Assembly: GCF_014203595.1 (NCBI RefSeq)
Contig: NZ_JACHJK010000002.1
Location: 807,441 to 871,440, forward strand
Source of the DNA: Streptomyces echinatus
Lineage (GTDB): Bacteria > Actinomycetota > Actinomycetes > Streptomycetales > Streptomycetaceae
DNA: 64,000 bases
Direction: 5' to 3'
Within the stretch, counting starts at the first letter, position 1; every line of letters begins with the position of its first letter. Shown piece after piece: positions 61,226 to 64,000 of the stretch. The notes under the pieces were generated by a model. It did no database searches. It saw only the letters and a program-made list of their open reading frames with translations, and was not told where the DNA came from. A program made the position numbers and the translations under genes.

Positions 61226-61270
61226 TACCCAACGGCCAACCCTACCTCTTCGGTTCCCGGTACATGGCCC

Positions 61271-61276
61271 TATCGT
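61271..61276 (+). promoter_or_regulatory. -10 box of the leaderless HTH-TOBE gene
   Basis: TATCGT with 7 nt to ATG 61284; TTCGGT (61249-61254) is a possible -35 with 16-nt spacing. Confidence 0.5.
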
Positions 61277-61283
61277 GACCGGC

Positions 61284-61679
61284 ATGCAGTCCTACACGAT
61301 CGGCCAGGCCGCGCGGCTGCTGGGCATCAGCCCGGACACCGCCCGCCGCTGGGCCGACGCCGGCCGGGTCGCCACCCACCGCGACGAGTCCGGCCGACGG
61401 CTCATCGACGGCAGGGATCTCGCCGCGTTCTCCGTGGAGCTGGCCAAGGGAGGCGGCGGTGAGGAGGACGCCTCGCACACCTCGGTCCGCAACGCCTTCC
61501 CCGGCATCGTCACCGCGATCAAGCTCGGCGATGTCGCCGCCCAGGTGGAGATCCAGGCGGGCCCGCACCGGCTTGTCTCGCTGCTGACCCGGGAGGCCGT
61601 GGAGGAACTGGGCCTGGAGGTCGGCATGGAGGCCACCGCACGGGTGAAGTCCACGAACGTGCACATCGACCGCGTCTGA
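61284..61679 (+). CDS. HTH-TOBE molybdate-responsive regulator
   Basis: 131 residues. N-terminal excisionase/MerR-like helix-turn-helix (YTIGQAARLLGISPDTARRWADAGRVATHRDESGRRLIDGRDLAAF), C-terminal single TOBE/Mop domain (SVRNAFPGIVTAIKLGDVAAQVEIQAGPHRLVSLLT...EVGMEATARVKSTNVHIDRV). TOBE domains bind molybdate or tungstate, so this is a likely counterpart of ModE with a different HTH. It lies 0.8 kb before modA; the inverted repeats at 61208 and 62388 are candidate targets. Confidence 0.9.
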   Translation: MQSYTIGQAARLLGISPDTARRWADAGRVATHRDESGRRLIDGRDLAAFSVELAKGGGGEEDASHTSVRNAFPGIVTAIKLGDVAAQVEIQAGPHRLVSLLTREAVEELGLEVGMEATARVKSTNVHIDRV

Positions 61680-61724
61680 CCCGACGCGCTCACCGCACCC
61701 CGAGCGCCACGACGGGCGTGCGGA

Positions 61725-62249
61725 TCACAGAACCGCGGCCGACGGCTGACCGGACGCGGCCGACGGCGCCGGACCGAGCCGGCCGAGGGTCTCGCGCCGC
61801 GCGGCCGCCCCGAGGCGGTAGCCCCCGTCCACCCGGATCGCCGTGATCCCGCTGATGTGCCGGGCCCCGCACCGGTCCTGCGGAAGCACCAGCTGCGGTC
61901 CGGCCTCGTCGAGCGGGGTGCCGTCGATGGTGACTCCCAGCAGTACGGGCGCGTCCGCGAAGTCCGGGTCGATCTCGGCCCAGGACAGCAGCGCGTGATG
62001 CCCGTCGGTGCCGGTGACCTCGATGAGGAACCGCAACCGGTCCTTGCGCCGCACCGGGTCGAAGCCGGGGCCGGCGTCGGCGAGCACGTCGTACAGGCGC
62101 GGGCCGGTGAACCCGTGGTGCTGGATGCCGCTGGTCGCGCACTCGAAGCTGACGTCCGCCCCGTGCTGCGGCCGGCGCAGCAGGTCCGGCACCGTCAGCC
62201 GGGCGGGTCGTACCAGATCTCCGGTCAGGGCGAGTTCCGCGAGCGTCAC
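61725..62249 (-). CDS. Molybdopterin-binding oxidoreductase-domain protein
   Basis: 174 residues from GTG 62249 (GGGAGG upstream). Resembles the Moco-binding domain of the sulfite oxidase/nitrate reductase superfamily in shortened form: LTVPDLLRRPQ, SGIQHHGFTGPRLYDVLADAGPGFDP, LRFLIEVTGTDGHHALLSWAEIDPDF. The molybdenum-ligating Cys is not evident, so it may not be a complete enzyme. Location inside the molybdate locus supports a Moco-related role. Confidence 0.78.
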   Translation of the reverse strand: MTLAELALTGDLVRPARLTVPDLLRRPQHGADVSFECATSGIQHHGFTGPRLYDVLADAGPGFDPVRRKDRLRFLIEVTGTDGHHALLSWAEIDPDFADAPVLLGVTIDGTPLDEAGPQLVLPQDRCGARHISGITAIRVDGGYRLGAAARRETLGRLGPAPSAASGQPSAAVL

Positions 62250-62353
62250 TGTCGACCACCTCCCGCAGCACCGTACCCGCCCGGACGGGCCGTACAAACG
62301 CACATGCAAGCTACAAGTCGCGAGTTCGCAGCTCATGCGATGTGACAGGAGAC

Positions 62354-62406
62354 TTACACCTGGCAGATGCGGCAGTATCATCGCCGCACGGCCGAAGCTC
62401 GGCCGT
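62354..62406 (+). promoter_or_regulatory. modA promoter and operator-like hairpin
   Basis: TTACAC (62354-62359), 16-nt spacer, TATCAT (62376-62381), then a perfect inverted repeat ACGGCCGA-agc-TCGGCCGT (62388-62406 span) at the expected transcription start. Candidate binding site or 5'-end hairpin. Confidence 0.5.
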
Positions 62407-62451
62407 CCCAGGGGCGCGACAGTTGTTCCACAGAACCCGAGGAGTAGATCC

Positions 62452-63276
62452 GTGATGACCCGTTCCGTGCGCCGGACCCGGCGAATGCTGCAGCTGGCCG
62501 GTGCGGGAGCCGCCGCCCTGATGGCCCTGAGCGCCTGCTCCTCCTCCGACGACTCCTCGCCGTCGCAGTCCGGCTCCTCGGGGTCCTCGTCGCCGAAGCT
62601 CTCGGGCACAGTCACCGTCTTCGCCGCCGCCTCGCTCAAGGAGAGCTTCACGGCCCTGGGCAAGGAGTTCGAGAAGGACCACCCGGGCACGAAGGTGACC
62701 TTCAACTTCGGCGGCAGCGACACCCTTGCCGCGAGCATCACCGGCGGCGCCCCGGCCGACGTCTTCGCCGCCGCCAGCGGTAAGACGATGAAGATCGTGA
62801 CGGACAAGGGCGACGCGGCCGGCACGCCGGCCACTTTCGTCCGCAACCAGCTGGAGATCGCCACCCTGCCGGGCAACCCCGACAAGGTCGCCTCCCTCAA
62901 GGACCTGACCAAGTCCGGTCTGAAGGTCGTCCTGTGCGACAAGACCGTGCCGTGCGGCGCCGCCGCGCAGAAGGCCCTGGACGCCGGCAAGCTCGAGCTC
63001 ACCCCGGCCTCCTACGAACCGGACGTCAAGAGCGCCCTGAACAAGGTGGAACTGAAGGAGGCCGACGCCGCGGTCGTCTACAAGACCGATGTGAAGGCCG
63101 CGGGTGGCAAGGTGGAGGGCGTGGAGTTCCCGGAGTCCGCCGAGGCGGTCAACGACTACCCGATCGTCCTGCTCAAGGACGCGCCGAACGCCGAGACGGC
63201 CAAGGCGTTCATCGCTCTCGTGCAGTCCGCCGAGGGCCAGAAGGTGCTGAGCGAAGCCGGGTTCCTCAAGCCGTGA
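62452..63276 (+). CDS. modA: Molybdate ABC transporter substrate-binding lipoprotein
   Basis: 274 residues. GTG 62452 has AGGAG 7 nt upstream; ATG 62455 is next. Lipobox AALMALSACSSS, then Ser-rich linker and ModA core: GTVTVFAAASLKESFTALGKEFEKDHPG, FNFGGSDTLAASITGGAPADVFAAA, ADAAVVYKTDV. Binds molybdate or tungstate outside the membrane for ModBC. Followed by modB with GTGA overlap. Confidence 0.95.
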   Translation: MMTRSVRRTRRMLQLAGAGAAALMALSACSSSDDSSPSQSGSSGSSSPKLSGTVTVFAAASLKESFTALGKEFEKDHPGTKVTFNFGGSDTLAASITGGAPADVFAAASGKTMKIVTDKGDAAGTPATFVRNQLEIATLPGNPDKVASLKDLTKSGLKVVLCDKTVPCGAAAQKALDAGKLELTPASYEPDVKSALNKVELKEADAAVVYKTDVKAAGGKVEGVEFPESAEAVNDYPIVLLKDAPNAETAKAFIALVQSAEGQKVLSEAGFLKP

Positions 63277-64000
63277 CCTCGCTCGACAAGCCCGGTGCCG
63301 CGACCGGTCCCCGCACGGGCCGGCCGCGACGCCGCCGCGTCGGCACGGGGGGCCGACGCGGGGTGCCGTTGCCGCTGCTGCTGCCGGGTCTGCTGGCGCT
63401 GGCGTTCCTGCTGCTGCCGCTGCTCGCGCTGCTCGTCCGCGCGCCCTGGCGCAGCCTGCCGGACCAGCTGACCAGCACCGAGGTGTGGCAGGCGCTCCAG
63501 CTGTCCCTGGTCAGCGCCACCGCGGCGACCGCCGTCACCCTGGTCCTCGGCGTACCGCTCGCATGGCTGCTGGCCCGTACGGAGTTCCCCGGCCGGGGCC
63601 TCGTACGGGCCCTGGTCACCCTCCCGCTCGTGCTGCCGCCGGTGGTCGGGGGTGTGGCGCTGCTGCTCGCGCTGGGCCGCAACGGCGTCATCGGCCAGTG
63701 GCTCGACTCGTGGTTCGGGATCACCCTGCCGTTCACCACCACGGGTGTCGTGGTCGCGGAGGCGTTCGTGGCGATGCCGTTCCTGGTGATCAGCGTCGAG
63801 GGCACCCTGCGCGCGGCCGACCCGCGCTACGAGGAGGCGGCCACCACGCTGGGCGCGTCCCGCTTCACCGCGTTCCGGCGGGTCACACTGCCGCTGATCG
63901 CGCCCGGCATCGCGGCCGGCTCGGTGCTGGCCTGGGCCCGGGCCCTCGGCGAGTTCGGCGCGACGATCACGTTCGCGGGCAACTTCCCCGGACGCACCCA
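63273..64000 (+). CDS. modB: Molybdate ABC transporter permease, partial
   Basis: 242 residues visible before the right edge. GTG 63273 overlaps the modA stop. After a basic N-terminus come TM segments (LLLPGLLALAFLLLPLLALL) and the permease loop YEEAATTLGASRFTAFRRVTLPLIAPGIAAGSVLAWARALGEFGAT, which contacts ModC. The N-terminus is longer than in E. coli ModB. The missing 3' end and modC should lie just beyond the window. Confidence 0.94.
   Translation, partial: MTSLDKPGAATGPRTGRPRRRRVGTGGRRGVPLPLLLPGLLALAFLLLPLLALLVRAPWRSLPDQLTSTEVWQALQLSLVSATAATAVTLVLGVPLAWLLARTEFPGRGLVRALVTLPLVLPPVVGGVALLLALGRNGVIGQWLDSWFGITLPFTTTGVVVAEAFVAMPFLVISVEGTLRAADPRYEEAATTLGASRFTAFRRVTLPLIAPGIAAGSVLAWARALGEFGATITFAGNFPGRT

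Overview
The window is high-GC actinobacterial chromosome, almost certainly Streptomyces. Evidence: very strong third-position G/C in real genes; a divergent extra EF-Tu gene (tuf3 type); a snapalysin-family protease; a DUF5999 protein; many leaderless starts behind TANNNT-type -10 boxes; and typical Streptomyces families (DUF1707, DUF664, HxlR, MocR). The order tuf3, thiolase, uppP, lnt, ung, fabG pair recalls the part of the S. coelicolor chromosome around its tuf3 gene. That comparison is from memory and was not computed.

Layout, left half. At 1-5896 (minus) is the 5' part of a giant synthase: two nitronate-monooxygenase/PfaD-like flavin domains fused to KS, AT and a PUFA-synthase-type ACP; it runs off the left edge. 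6.3-13 kb holds a sigma-like/zinc-motif/TM/ricin-lectin fusion, galU, a cold-shock-like protein, a thioesterase, a secreted-domain membrane protein and an MFS exporter. At 13.0-14.7 kb a snapalysin gene sits between two diverged ~200-bp direct repeats that split an ancestral convergent gene pair. 14.5-21.7 kb: tuf3 coupled to a spermidine-synthase-like gene, AlkD-like, VTT protein, thiolase/HxlR, uppP. 21.7-25 kb: a palindromic operator pair, a secreted 12-residue-repeat protein, a second secreted protein, an atypical LuxR regulator and small proteins. 25-37 kb: lnt, an oxidoreductase pair under a TetR regulator, ung, an oligopeptide-type binding lipoprotein, two fabG-like reductases, a HipA-like kinase/DUF3037 pair, and a Rieske lipoprotein.

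Right half. 37-48.7 kb is a run of small metabolic and regulator genes, often as divergent regulator/target pairs: LysR/EamA, MocR/flavin split barrel, MerR/membrane protein; plus PadR, PhzF, VOC, SRPBCC. 48.7-52 kb: CPBP protease, two minisatellites, and a GCS2-family ligase. 53.3-56.4 kb: a sugar ABC importer operon (binding protein, two permeases, no ATPase) behind a cluster of CGAA-N3-TTCG boxes. 56.9-61 kb: universal stress protein, a membrane protein, a 652-residue APC transporter, a DUF1707 protein. 61.3-64 kb: a molybdate module (HTH-TOBE regulator, Moco-domain protein, modA, modB truncated by the right edge).

Themes: four tandem pairs overlap by GTGA (tuf3/synthase-like, kinase/DUF3037, the two permeases, modA/modB). 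Many convergent genes share 3' ends or a bidirectional hairpin. No tRNA, rRNA, CRISPR array, integrase or transposase gene was recognised. Best candidates for something new are the flavin-domain/PKS fusion, the secreted-repeat locus at 21.7-24.3 kb, the duplicated junction around the protease gene, and the HipA-like/DUF3037 pair.
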